A stretch of DNA of 64,000 nt from Acidobacteriota bacterium (lineage in GTDB: Bacteria > Acidobacteriota > Terriglobia > Bryobacterales > Bryobacteraceae), in NCBI GenBank assembly GCA_025353165.1, contig JANXRE010000070.1:40288-104287 (forward strand). The letters are read 5' to 3'. The position numbers and the translations under genes were made by a program. The notes under the pieces were generated by a model. That model did no database searches. It saw only the letters and a list, made by a program, of their open reading frames with translations, and had not been told where the DNA came from. Position 1 is the first letter of the stretch, and each line of letters opens with the position of its first letter. This document shows positions 1 to 7,786 of the stretch, in pieces.

Positions 1-1
1 G

Positions 2-544
2 GAGACGGCTGGCACTCAGTTGTTCGAGCTAAAGCGGGTTGCGGAGTGCCTGGTGGGCGATGCCGCGGTGGAGCCGGTCGAAGGGGGCTCGTACGAGCAT
101 CCCGCGCGCGCCGGCGTGGTGCGCGCCGGCGGCCGGGACATCGGGCGGCTGTTCGAATTCCATCCGTCGCTGGTGGAGGGCGGACGCGCCGCGGTGCTCG
201 ATCTGGACCTGCGCGCACTCGAATCGGCGCAGCCCAACGAGCGAAGATATAAGGCGCTCCGCCGTTACCCGGCCAGCGCCTTCGACCTTTCAGTCCTGGC
301 GGGTGCCCGGGATCTCGCTGGACTGATTCAGGCGCGGTTGGCGGAACTCGCCGGCTCGGATTTATTGTCCATCGAGTTCCTCCGCCAGTACGAAGGCTCT
401 CCTTTGCCCGAGGGAAAGAAGAGCGTGTCCTACCGCCTTACAGTTGCCGACCCGGGCCGGACGCTGTCCTCGGACGAGGTTGCGGCGGTCCGCGCCCGGA
501 TCATCGAGGGCATGCGCGGCCTGGGTTACGAACTCAGGGTTTAG
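2..544 (+). CDS. pheT: Phenylalanyl-tRNA synthetase beta subunit, 3' end (partial)
   Basis: The frame is open from the left edge, so only the last ~180 residues are present; the TTG at 20 is internal, not a start. The C-terminal ~95 residues match the anticodon-binding-fold (FDX-ACB) domain that closes PheT: KALRRYPASAFDLSVL, then EGKKSVSYRLTVADPGRTL and a final helix rich in R/E. PheT pairs with PheS to charge tRNA-Phe, and this domain contacts the tRNA anticodon stem. It converges with mscL, the two stop codons overlapping by 4 bases. The assignment rests on this terminal domain only. Confidence 0.88.
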   Translation, partial: ETAGTQLFELKRVAECLVGDAAVEPVEGGSYEHPARAGVVRAGGRDIGRLFEFHPSLVEGGRAAVLDLDLRALESAQPNERRYKALRRYPASAFDLSVLAGARDLAGLIQARLAELAGSDLLSIEFLRQYEGSPLPEGKKSVSYRLTVADPGRTLSSDEVAAVRARIIEGMRGLGYELRV

Positions 545-972
545 CTAAGTGCCGAAGTGCACTGCGGGCATTTCCGCGCGGCGAGCGGAATCGCCATCGC
601 GCAATACGGACAATCTTTGGTAGGCGCAGCCGCCGCTACTACCGGCGTCTTCCTACTGTTCGCAGCCTTGACGACCAGAAAGATCACGGACGCAACGATC
701 AGAAAGTTGACTAAGGTGTTGAGGAACGCGCCATACGCGATGACAGGCGCGGATGCTTTTCGCGCCGCGTCGAGCGTTTCGTAAGTCTTACCATCGAGCG
801 TCCAGTAGAGAGTCTTGAAGTCGACCTTGCCGAGCACCATGCCGATGGGAGGCATGATTACGTCGTTCACGAGCGACGCGATGACAGCCCCGAAAGCGAC
901 ACCCATAATTACCGCGACGGCCAAGTCGAGCACGTTGCCGCGCAGAATGAAAGCTTTGAATTCTTTGAGCAA
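541..972 (-). CDS. mscL: Large-conductance mechanosensitive channel MscL with C-terminal zinc ribbon
   Basis: A 143-residue protein. The N-terminal amphipathic helix LLKEFKAFILRGNVLDLAV leads into TM1 (AVIMGVAFGAVIASLVNDVIMPPIG) and TM2 (NTLVNFLIVASVIFLVVKA), the canonical MscL pair. It forms a pentameric channel that opens under membrane tension during hypo-osmotic shock. The TTG start at 972 is chosen because GAGGAGG lies 8 bases upstream on the coding strand and the family N-terminus begins there; a longer frame runs upstream without homology. The tail carries CPYC...CPQC, a zinc-ribbon-like four-cysteine knot absent from the E. coli protein. Confidence 0.93.
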   Translation of the reverse strand: MLKEFKAFILRGNVLDLAVAVIMGVAFGAVIASLVNDVIMPPIGMVLGKVDFKTLYWTLDGKTYETLDAARKASAPVIAYGAFLNTLVNFLIVASVIFLVVKAANSRKTPVVAAAAPTKDCPYCAMAIPLAARKCPQCTSALS

Positions 973-992
973 AGTTACGCCTCCTCGGGTGA

Positions 993-2837
993 TTATGGCA
1001 CGCGACCGGATTCCTGTGCAGCGCGAAACTCGCGTTCGGCCTCCGCGGTCTTTCCCAGCTTCTGCAGAATCATGCCCAAAGTGTTGTGCGCCTCGGCCGA
1101 GCCGGGATCGGATTGGAGCGCGGCCAGCATTTGCCGTTGGGCCTCGGTCCAATTCTGTCGCATGGCCGCGAAGATGCCCAGGTTGTAGTGCGCCGTATAG
1201 CTATTGGGATCGATGGACAGAAGGTGATTCAGGTGAGCGCGGGCTTGAGCGAAATCCTGTTTCTGAATATAGATCTCGGCCAGCGCCTCGTCGGCCAGCG
1301 TGTACCACGGCTCGAGGGCCAACGCCGTCTTGAGCTCGCGCGCAGCGTCATCGAACTGGCGAAGCTGGTAGTGACAGAACCCCAGCTCGTAGTGAGCCTC
1401 GGCGTCCTTGGGAGCCTGCTTGATCGCCTGCTGGAATTCGCGCGCGGCTTGCGCGAACTGGCCGAGCCGTTTCTGATTCAATCCCAGATTGATCTGGATG
1501 TCCACGACGTCCGGCAGCTTGTCCCGCAATTTCTCCAGGACGCCGCCGGACTCCGCCAGCCGGCCAGTGGAGGCGAGCGACAATGCGCTGAAGTACTTTT
1601 CAAAATCGCCGATGCGATCTTTCGGATCCACGCGTGGTTCACGGCCGGAACCCGAGGATCCGCCCAGATAGCCGAGCGATCGGAGGGCATTGACGGATTC
1701 CGGCGTAGGCTTGCCCGGGCGGACGGCCGGAGAACCGGCGCGCACCGCGGCGATCTGCTTACTCATCGCGGCTGCCGCCGGCCGCTGCTGATCGTAAACA
1801 TTTCGCAGCTCTTTCGGGTCGCTTGAGAGATCGTAGAACTCAGGCTTGGGAGCCTCGATGTACTTGTAGCGGCCCGACCGCAAGCTTCGCAAGGTGGCGC
1901 AGCCGAAATGGTTTCGCGCGTACAGGCTTTCGGAATAGACCTGCCCTTCGCCGGCGGCCCCGATCAGGCTGCGGCCTCGCATCTCGCCCGGCCGCGCAAC
2001 GCCGATTGCATCCAGGATGGTCGGCGCGACGTCCAGCAATCCGGCGGGATCGTCCACCCGCTCCCGCGGAATGCGCCTGGCCCCCGCCGGCCAGTGAATG
2101 AGGAGCGGCACGTGCAGAGTGCTCTGGTAGATGAAATACCCGTGCGTGCTCTCGCCGTGGTCGCCAAGGCCCTCTCCATGATCGGAAGTGAACACGATTA
2201 GCGCCTTCTGCAAAATCCGGCGGCGTTCCAGGAACGCCAGAAACTCCCCGAGCACCCGATCCACGTAGGCCAGCTCGCCGTCATAGCCCTGCGCGAGGTC
2301 GTACGGGAGGTGCAGGTCGTACAGATGGAGAAAAAGGAAGAACGGCGCGCTGGAATTGCGCTCCACCCAGCGCATCGCTGCTTCCGCCACCTGGGCTCCC
2401 GGCCGCTTGCGATCTATCTGGCCGGTCGTTTTGTTGTGGAGATCGAGAGGGCCGTCGTACACGTCGAAGCCCCGGTTCAATCCAAAGCGCCGATCCAAAA
2501 CGAAGCTGCCCACGAAAGCGCCTGTCCGGTATCCGGCTTTCTTCAAGACCGTGGCGAGTGTAATGGCGCCAGGCCCGAGCGGCACGCCGTTATCCTGCAC
2601 TCCGCTGGCGAAAGGGTAGGTGGAGGTAAGCAGCGCAACGTGAGCCGGCAGCGTGAGGGGAAACGGAGTGCCGACCTGGGTAAACAGCGTCCCATTCTTC
2701 CCCAGCGCATTGATATGCGGCGTCGCGGAACCCAGGCGATCGGCCCGGAGCGTATCCACCGAAATCAGAATGACGGGCGTGGACGGCTGGGCCTGGCATG
2801 CGAACGCAGCCAGCGCAAGGAAGGCCAAACGAAACAT
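993..2837 (-). CDS. Secreted sulfatase/alkaline-phosphatase-fold hydrolase with C-terminal TPRs
   Basis: A 614-residue protein. A signal peptide (MFRLAFLALAAFACQAQ) is followed by an alkaline-phosphatase-superfamily domain to about residue 400: the metal-binding SVDTLRADR near 27, the nucleophile region PLTLPAH near 60-66, and SDHGEGLGDHG. About 150 residues of TPR repeats follow (AHYELGFCHYQLRQFDDAA, AHYNLGIFAAMRQNWTEA). The usual sulfatase Cys/Ser-X-Pro-X-Arg formylglycine motif is absent and Thr sits at the nucleophile position, so a phospho- or other ester hydrolase is as likely as a sulfatase. The start at 2837 fits the signal peptide; the frame upstream is antisense to the toxin-antitoxin genes. 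Substrate unknown. Confidence 0.82.
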   Translation of the reverse strand: MFRLAFLALAAFACQAQPSTPVILISVDTLRADRLGSATPHINALGKNGTLFTQVGTPFPLTLPAHVALLTSTYPFASGVQDNGVPLGPGAITLATVLKKAGYRTGAFVGSFVLDRRFGLNRGFDVYDGPLDLHNKTTGQIDRKRPGAQVAEAAMRWVERNSSAPFFLFLHLYDLHLPYDLAQGYDGELAYVDRVLGEFLAFLERRRILQKALIVFTSDHGEGLGDHGESTHGYFIYQSTLHVPLLIHWPAGARRIPRERVDDPAGLLDVAPTILDAIGVARPGEMRGRSLIGAAGEGQVYSESLYARNHFGCATLRSLRSGRYKYIEAPKPEFYDLSSDPKELRNVYDQQRPAAAAMSKQIAAVRAGSPAVRPGKPTPESVNALRSLGYLGGSSGSGREPRVDPKDRIGDFEKYFSALSLASTGRLAESGGVLEKLRDKLPDVVDIQINLGLNQKRLGQFAQAAREFQQAIKQAPKDAEAHYELGFCHYQLRQFDDAARELKTALALEPWYTLADEALAEIYIQKQDFAQARAHLNHLLSIDPNSYTAHYNLGIFAAMRQNWTEAQRQMLAALQSDPGSAEAHNTLGMILQKLGKTAEAEREFRAAQESGRVP

Positions 2838-2874
2838 TTTTCCCGACTCTAACACGAAACCATTGGCTTGCTTT

Positions 2875-2910
2875 TTGGCGGCTAATGACTGCAATGCTAT
2901 CATTGCCGTA
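2875..2910 (+). promoter_or_regulatory. Putative promoter and FitAB-type operator of the toxin-antitoxin operon
   Basis: TTGGCG (2875-2880), a 17-base spacer and TATCAT (2898-2903) resemble a sigma-70 promoter. The predicted start of transcription falls at about 2910, the A of the fitA-like ATG, so the mRNA may be leaderless; no Shine-Dalgarno is visible. Over the -10 lies an inverted repeat, GCAATG-4-CATTGC (2891-2906), containing TGCTATCA, which I recall as the half-site bound by gonococcal FitAB. This fits autorepression by the toxin-antitoxin complex. Confidence 0.5.
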
Positions 2911-3152
2911 TGCCCAGCCTCACGATTCGAAAACTGGATGACGCCGTGAAGTCGCGGCTGCGTGTCCGGGCGGCTCAGCGAGGCCGGTCCATGGAAGAGG
3001 AGGCGCGGGAGATCCTCAAGGCGGCACTCACACAGGAGACGCCGCACAGGTTGAATCTGGCGGAATCGATCCGGCGGCTTATAGAACCGCTCGGAGGCGT
3101 GGAGCTCGCTCGTCTTCCGCGCGAACCTGTCCGGCGGCCTCCGAAACTCTGA
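2910..3152 (+). CDS. FitA/VapB-type ribbon-helix-helix antitoxin
   Basis: An 80-residue protein. The N-terminal half (MPSLTIRKLDDAVKSRLR, then RSMEEEAREILKAAL) is the Arc/FitA-type ribbon-helix-helix fold: a DNA-contacting beta strand followed by two helices with the typical R-G-R-S-M-E-E-E-A-R-E turn. The C-terminal tail (LGGVELARLPREPVRRPPKL) is the basic/proline segment that usually threads into the PIN toxin active site. The stop is 2 bases before the toxin ATG, as expected for a cotranscribed pair. It should neutralise the downstream RNase and bind the operator overlapping its own promoter. Confidence 0.85.
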   Translation: MPSLTIRKLDDAVKSRLRVRAAQRGRSMEEEAREILKAALTQETPHRLNLAESIRRLIEPLGGVELARLPREPVRRPPKL

Positions 3153-3154
3153 AA

Positions 3155-3574
3155 ATGATCGTCCTCGATACGAACGTGCTGTTCGAAGCCCTGAAACCCG
3201 CGCCTTCGGAAGTTGTCCTGCGTTGGCTCGCTGCCCAGGAGCCAATGGCCGTATTCACTACTACGATCACGCAGGCCGAGGTGCTCTATGGGGTCGAGGG
3301 GTTGCCCACGGGCAAACGCCGCACGCGATTGCATGGCGCGATCGAAAAGCTGTTTGGCGACGAATTCCGAGGCCGCATCCTTTCCTTCGACCAAGACGCT
3401 GCGCGCTTGTTTGCCCGGATCGTGGCCAATCGAGCGGCGATGGGCCGGCCGATTTCGCAGTTCGATGCCATGATCGCGTCGATCTCCCGCTCGCATCGCG
3501 CCGCCGTGGCAACACACGATGTGGATGACTTCGAGCACTGCGGAGTCCCCGTCATAAACCCTTGGGACAAATAA
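3155..3574 (+). CDS. FitB/VapC-type PIN-domain ribonuclease toxin
   Basis: A 139-residue PIN-domain protein of family-typical length. Acidic metal-binding residues are visible at D5 (MIVLDTNVLFEAL), E42 (ITQAEVLYG), D104 (ISQFDAMIA) and around D122-D125 (THDVDDF). PIN toxins cleave RNA, often tRNA or rRNA, when freed from the antitoxin. The GRPISQFDAMIA and NPW near the C-terminus are typical of the FitB subgroup. It is intact, unlike several other toxin-antitoxin remnants in the window. It converges with the next gene, which ends 3 bases away. Confidence 0.88.
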   Translation: MIVLDTNVLFEALKPAPSEVVLRWLAAQEPMAVFTTTITQAEVLYGVEGLPTGKRRTRLHGAIEKLFGDEFRGRILSFDQDAARLFARIVANRAAMGRPISQFDAMIASISRSHRAAVATHDVDDFEHCGVPVINPWDK

Positions 3575-3577
3575 CAG

Positions 3578-5227
3578 CTACGGCGCTTCCACGCGCCACA
3601 AATCCGCGCCGTCGTATTTCATCATCCGCGCTTTCGCCTCGGCCACGTAAAGGAACTCGACCGTGTCCGGGCCGTCCGGCCCAATCCGGAACAGAGCCTT
3701 TCCGATCGGCACGAGCGGGTCGCCGCCTATCCACAACTGGCCTTTCCTCACGGCAACGCGGACGCTGCCCGTCCAGGCGCTGTCGCCGCGGTAGTGCCCG
3801 GTGAACGGTTCCAATGCGCCGGTGGGCGGAAATGTGCGCGGACCCGCGTAGTTCGGATTCGTATACCAGTGGGCGCCATGCGCAAGCTCGACGACCTTCG
3901 ACTCGGCGCGCCCAAAGACGAAGGGAAAGCGGCGCAGATCCGGTTTCATGGCCCAAAACGCATCCTCGCCGGCGGCTCGCAGCCGGATTGTTTCCCCGCC
4001 CAGTCGAATGGCGAGGCCACCGCTTTCCGGGACCACTCCGATTTTGCGATTGTCCGGCGACGTATAGGCTCCGAGGTAATCGCCGGGGTTTTTCACGGCC
4101 ATCGGGTCGGGCAGATCGGGCGCCTTCGGCAGATCTTTTCCTTCCATTTGCGCACGCATCAGGCGTACCGCAAACTCCGTCACGGGGTTGGGGCGGTAGC
4201 CGAGTTGCACGTTTAGGGAGGCGAACGCGGCGACGCCGGAATCGAGATCCACGTGCATTGCCGACGCGAAAGAGATCATGCCGCCCGTGTGACGGAGGAG
4301 GGTGTGGCCGTCCAGTTTGTCCACCCCGATCCCGTATCCGTACGACGCCGTGGGGCTCAATTCCTTCGCTTCGATGTACGGCTGGATGAACTGGGCGAAG
4401 CTGGCTGCCGGCAGTAGCGCCTGTCCCTTGCGAAGCAGCATTTGCAGATAGCGGCCCATGTCGCCCGCGGTGGAAACGATGCTGCCCGCCGCATCGTCGA
4501 AGACCAGGTTCCCGGCGGGGGCCAGCGGGTCGTGGCCGGCGTAGCCGATATCGTCGATCAGCGGGACGTAACTCCGCGACGTGCGCGCGCGGTTGTGGCC
4601 GGCGATCACAGCCTCCGAGGACGACATCCCCAAGGGCCGGAAGATGCGGTCGCGGATCGAGTCTGGCCAGGGTTTGCCGTCGAGTTTCTCAATCAAGTGC
4701 CCGAGGATCGCGAAACCAAGATTGCAGTAGTGAAACCGCTGTCCAGGCTGGAACGCTTGCACGTGCCTCGCCGACGGGTCGGACAGAAACAGGCCGAGGC
4801 TGTTCGGGAGACCGGACGAGTGCGTCAGCAGGTGATGCGTGGTGATCGTCCCGTAGTTCGTCTCGACCGGCAGCCAGGGCAGGTAGTCGAGAACGGGCCG
4901 CTGCAAATCCAACTTCCCCTCGTCCTTCAGTTGAAGGAGCGCCAGCGCCACGAACGACTTGGTGATCGATCCAATCTCAAAGAGAAGTTCCGGGGTCACC
5001 GGCGCTCTTGCCTCGAGATCCGCGAACCCGTATGTCTTGACGCGCACCACGCCACCGGAGTTCGCAAGCGCGAGCGTCATGCCGGGCGCGTTCATCGCCC
5101 GCATGTAGCGCTCAATGAACTCGTCCAGACCCGGGAAAATGGGATTCGAGTCCGCCGCAAACACCCGCGCTGCGCCCACGCCGGCCGCGCCCAATAGCAA
5201 CTCCCGCCGGTCGAGTTTCAGGGACAT
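3578..5227 (-). CDS. Exported beta-lactamase-fold serine hydrolase (class C/PBP-like)
   Basis: A 549-residue protein. The N-terminus MSLKLDRRELLLGAAGVG looks like a twin-arginine signal. The catalytic domain shows the SxxK motif (S87-I-T-K90 in EIGSITKSF), the Tyr motif YCN (168-170) and a C-terminal HTGG in place of KTG. These are the marks of the beta-lactamase/transpeptidase-like family, which includes esterases, D-aminopeptidases and class C enzymes. The last ~190 residues are a beta-rich accessory region, as in the family's fused lipocalin-like domains. True resistance activity is not implied; a periplasmic peptidase or esterase is the cautious reading. Confidence 0.85.
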   Translation of the reverse strand: MSLKLDRRELLLGAAGVGAARVFAADSNPIFPGLDEFIERYMRAMNAPGMTLALANSGGVVRVKTYGFADLEARAPVTPELLFEIGSITKSFVALALLQLKDEGKLDLQRPVLDYLPWLPVETNYGTITTHHLLTHSSGLPNSLGLFLSDPSARHVQAFQPGQRFHYCNLGFAILGHLIEKLDGKPWPDSIRDRIFRPLGMSSSEAVIAGHNRARTSRSYVPLIDDIGYAGHDPLAPAGNLVFDDAAGSIVSTAGDMGRYLQMLLRKGQALLPAASFAQFIQPYIEAKELSPTASYGYGIGVDKLDGHTLLRHTGGMISFASAMHVDLDSGVAAFASLNVQLGYRPNPVTEFAVRLMRAQMEGKDLPKAPDLPDPMAVKNPGDYLGAYTSPDNRKIGVVPESGGLAIRLGGETIRLRAAGEDAFWAMKPDLRRFPFVFGRAESKVVELAHGAHWYTNPNYAGPRTFPPTGALEPFTGHYRGDSAWTGSVRVAVRKGQLWIGGDPLVPIGKALFRIGPDGPDTVEFLYVAEAKARMMKYDGADLWRVEAP

Positions 5228-5261
5228 GGCGTGAGAATACCATCATTGATAAACTAGGGGC

Positions 5262-5948
5262 ATGAGGATAACTGGGATTGTAATTCAGATGTCTATCCTC
5301 GCCGCCACTTGCCTGGCTGCGAAACTCCCGACCACCAATCTTCGCGGCGACTACGTCGAAGCGCGCACCGCGGACGTGTACACTGGTCCCTGCTTCGCCA
5401 ACGGCGAGGTCGGACAGACGGGCCGGCTGGCCGTGATGGGCTGGCATGTCGAGACAGGCGAATGGGAAGGCGTCAACCTCGCCGGCTTATCCGTCATGGG
5501 CGTCATCCGCGGCAAGAGCACGCTGGGCGATTACGCGGCGACGTCGTATCCCGCCGTCAAGGCAGTGATCATCGTTGACGAGAAGGCGACGCCCGAGCAG
5601 CGCATGGCGTTGCAGGCGTTCGCGCAGCGCATGTCCGGCGACCTACTGACCGACGTTGTGAAGACCGTTGCCCAGCCGATCGACTTCCAAATGGCCGGCA
5701 ACAGCGTGCATTCCATGCAAGCCGAAATGATCGCCGGCCACCTGGCAAAGGTCGCCACGCGGCCGCTGAACGAGGGCGATCAGATCTGCCACAACGAAGG
5801 CGTTTTCTACCCGCCGCTGACCGAGACGGATCACGCCATGGCTGCTTACACGACGGCGAACTCTTATACGGGGAAGGAGCTCGGCGAGAGCTGGAGCTAC
5901 CCCGAAAAGCGCAGCGCCTTCGTCGCCAGCTTCCACTATTCGAACTAA
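5262..5948 (+). CDS. DUF1326 family protein, probably exported
   Basis: A 228-residue protein. The N-terminus (MRITGIVIQMSILAATCLAA) looks like a signal peptide. The body begins with LRGDYVEARTADVYTGPC and has FANGEVGQTG, the hallmark opening of DUF1326 proteins. No biochemical function is established for the family. It stands alone, divergent from the serine hydrolase and convergent with the TIM-barrel gene. Confidence 0.75.
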   Translation: MRITGIVIQMSILAATCLAAKLPTTNLRGDYVEARTADVYTGPCFANGEVGQTGRLAVMGWHVETGEWEGVNLAGLSVMGVIRGKSTLGDYAATSYPAVKAVIIVDEKATPEQRMALQAFAQRMSGDLLTDVVKTVAQPIDFQMAGNSVHSMQAEMIAGHLAKVATRPLNEGDQICHNEGVFYPPLTETDHAMAAYTTANSYTGKELGESWSYPEKRSAFVASFHYSN

Positions 5949-5955
5949 CCGGCGC

Positions 5956-6789
5956 TCAGGCGAGAGCCTGCTTCATGTAGGCGAAACACTTCCGCACCTC
6001 GGTGATCGGGTCCGATGCTCCGTCGTACTCGTATTCGATCATCGCGGGAATCGAATATGGCTTGTCGCGCAGCAGGCGCAACACTTCCGCGATTGGCGTT
6101 TCCCCTTGCCCGAACGGCAGGTTCCGGCCCTGGAATTTCTTGCGATCCTTGATGTGCAGCGTCACGATCCGGTCGTGGTGCTTGTCGATGTAGTCGACGG
6201 GATCGAAGCCCGCGGCGGTGAAGTGGCCGATGTCCAGATTCACGGCGATGAACTTCGAGCGGCCCTTCATCGCCCGTTCGAATTTCCACGGCTCGGCGAA
6301 TTCGTTGAGCGACCAGTCGGAGTGGTTGTGAAGTCCGACTGTAATTTTGTACTTCTTCGCAAACTTGTCGATGCGATCGACGGCACCGACATTGGTGGAC
6401 GTAGTAATTTTATCCAGCCCCAGCGCCTGCGCTATCCGGAAGCCATTCTCGAACTCCGTATCGCTCCAGTCGTCGCGGAAGCCGTAACTCACAGCGTATA
6501 GGTTGACGCCGGCGTCGTCGAACTTCTTCCTGACGCCGGGCAGTTCCTGGAGCGGCGGATCGCCGCGCCACTTCTGCTCCAGCGGTCCCAACGATAATTC
6601 GCAGTACCCGAGGCCGCACTTTTTGAAGGCGTCGATGCAGAGGTCGAGGTTCCACGGATTGAGATCGCGGAAACTGTACGATTGCGCGCCAATCATGACG
6701 CCACGCACGGTGGAATCGATTGATGCGCCAAACAGATTTGCCGCCGGTATCGCGGCGGCGAGCCGGGCAAACTCTCGGCGAGTGAGCAT
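5956..6789 (-). CDS. Exported sugar-phosphate isomerase/epimerase-like TIM-barrel protein
   Basis: A 277-residue protein of the xylose-isomerase-like TIM-barrel (AP-endonuclease-2) superfamily. MLTRREFARLAAAIPAANLFG is a Tat-like signal (RRxFxxL). Barrel landmarks include GYCELSLGPL, VGLHNHSDW, VNLDIGHFTAAG and MIEYEYDGASDP, giving a plausible His/Asp/Glu metal site. Such exported paralogues are common in Acidobacteria and Planctomycetes, where substrates are mostly unknown sugars or cyclitols. It is not obviously in an operon: the next gene on this strand is 20 bases downstream, at 6810-7784 and transcribed towards it. Confidence 0.78.
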   Translation of the reverse strand: MLTRREFARLAAAIPAANLFGASIDSTVRGVMIGAQSYSFRDLNPWNLDLCIDAFKKCGLGYCELSLGPLEQKWRGDPPLQELPGVRKKFDDAGVNLYAVSYGFRDDWSDTEFENGFRIAQALGLDKITTSTNVGAVDRIDKFAKKYKITVGLHNHSDWSLNEFAEPWKFERAMKGRSKFIAVNLDIGHFTAAGFDPVDYIDKHHDRIVTLHIKDRKKFQGRNLPFGQGETPIAEVLRLLRDKPYSIPAMIEYEYDGASDPITEVRKCFAYMKQALA

Positions 6790-6809
6790 GGGAGGATTCT
6801 AGCGCGTTT

Positions 6810-7784
6810 TCAGCGCAACTTCTTCGCGATATCCTCGGCGATCTGCCGCCCGTGAAAGCGTCCGTTCTCGATGAAGATCTCGTTCGTGTGCATTCCCGCG
6901 ACGATTACTCCAGCCAGGTAAATGCCGTTGCGATCGCTCTCCAACGTCTCTTTATTCGTGCATGGGCGCTGTGTCTCGGGATCGAAAACAATTCCGTGCT
7001 TCGCGAGGAAGTCGGTGTCGGGATGATACCCGATCAACGCGAACACAAAATCGTTCTTCACTTCGATATCGCCATCCGGGGTGGAAAGCAGGACGGAATC
7101 CGGCCGGATCTCCAGAACACGCGACCGGAAATAAGCCTTGATTTCGCCGGCCTTGATCCGGTTCTCGATGTTCGGCTTGATCCAATACTTCACGTGCCGG
7201 TGAATGCCCTCGCCGCGGTGCACCATCGTCACCCGCGCGCCGCTCCAGAACAGCTCGAGCGCCGCAATGGCGGCCGAATTCTTCGCGCCCACCACCATCA
7301 CGTCGTGATTGAAATACGGATGCGGCTCGTTGTAATAATGGATTACTTTGTCCAGATTCTCGCCAGGAACACCGAGTAAGTTCGGACGATCGTAGTAACC
7401 AGTGGCGAAGATAACTTTCTTAACGGTGTAAGTGCGCGGACGACCGTTCCGGTCTTGTGTATGCGCGACAAACACGCCGTCCTGACCATCGATTTGAGTT
7501 ACTAACTCGTACTGGTGAACATCAAGTTTGTAGTGCTCCGCCACCCGCCGGTAGTATTTCAGCGCCTCGCCCCGCATGGGCTTGTCCCCGACCGAAGTCA
7601 TCGGAATGTCGCCGATCTCCAGTAGCTCCGGCGTCGTGAAAAACGTCATGTGCGCGGGGTAATGGAAGATCGAATTGACAACGCACCCCTTGTCGAAAAG
7701 GACCGCTTCGACTCCCAGCCGCTTCAGCTCAATTCCACACGCGAGGCCCGTGGGCCCGGCCCCAATGATTGCAACGTCGGCCAT
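6810..7784 (-). CDS. ypdA: YpdA-family FAD-dependent bacillithiol disulfide reductase (putative)
   Basis: A 324-residue flavoprotein. The N-terminal FAD-binding motif is VAIIGAGPTGLACGIE, and a second nucleotide-binding motif lies in VMVVGAKNSAAIAALEL. FALIGYHPDTDFL and GIYLAGVI are typical of the thioredoxin-reductase-like YpdA family. No CxxC redox pair is visible, which matches YpdA rather than thioredoxin reductase. YpdA reduces oxidised bacillithiol with NADPH. The ATG at 7784 follows the alaS stop by 2 bases, so translation is probably coupled; the frame upstream is alaS in another register. Making of bacillithiol by this organism is inferred, not shown here. Confidence 0.82.
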   Translation of the reverse strand: MADVAIIGAGPTGLACGIELKRLGVEAVLFDKGCVVNSIFHYPAHMTFFTTPELLEIGDIPMTSVGDKPMRGEALKYYRRVAEHYKLDVHQYELVTQIDGQDGVFVAHTQDRNGRPRTYTVKKVIFATGYYDRPNLLGVPGENLDKVIHYYNEPHPYFNHDVMVVGAKNSAAIAALELFWSGARVTMVHRGEGIHRHVKYWIKPNIENRIKAGEIKAYFRSRVLEIRPDSVLLSTPDGDIEVKNDFVFALIGYHPDTDFLAKHGIVFDPETQRPCTNKETLESDRNGIYLAGVIVAGMHTNEIFIENGRFHGRQIAEDIAKKLR

Positions 7785-7786
7785 GC

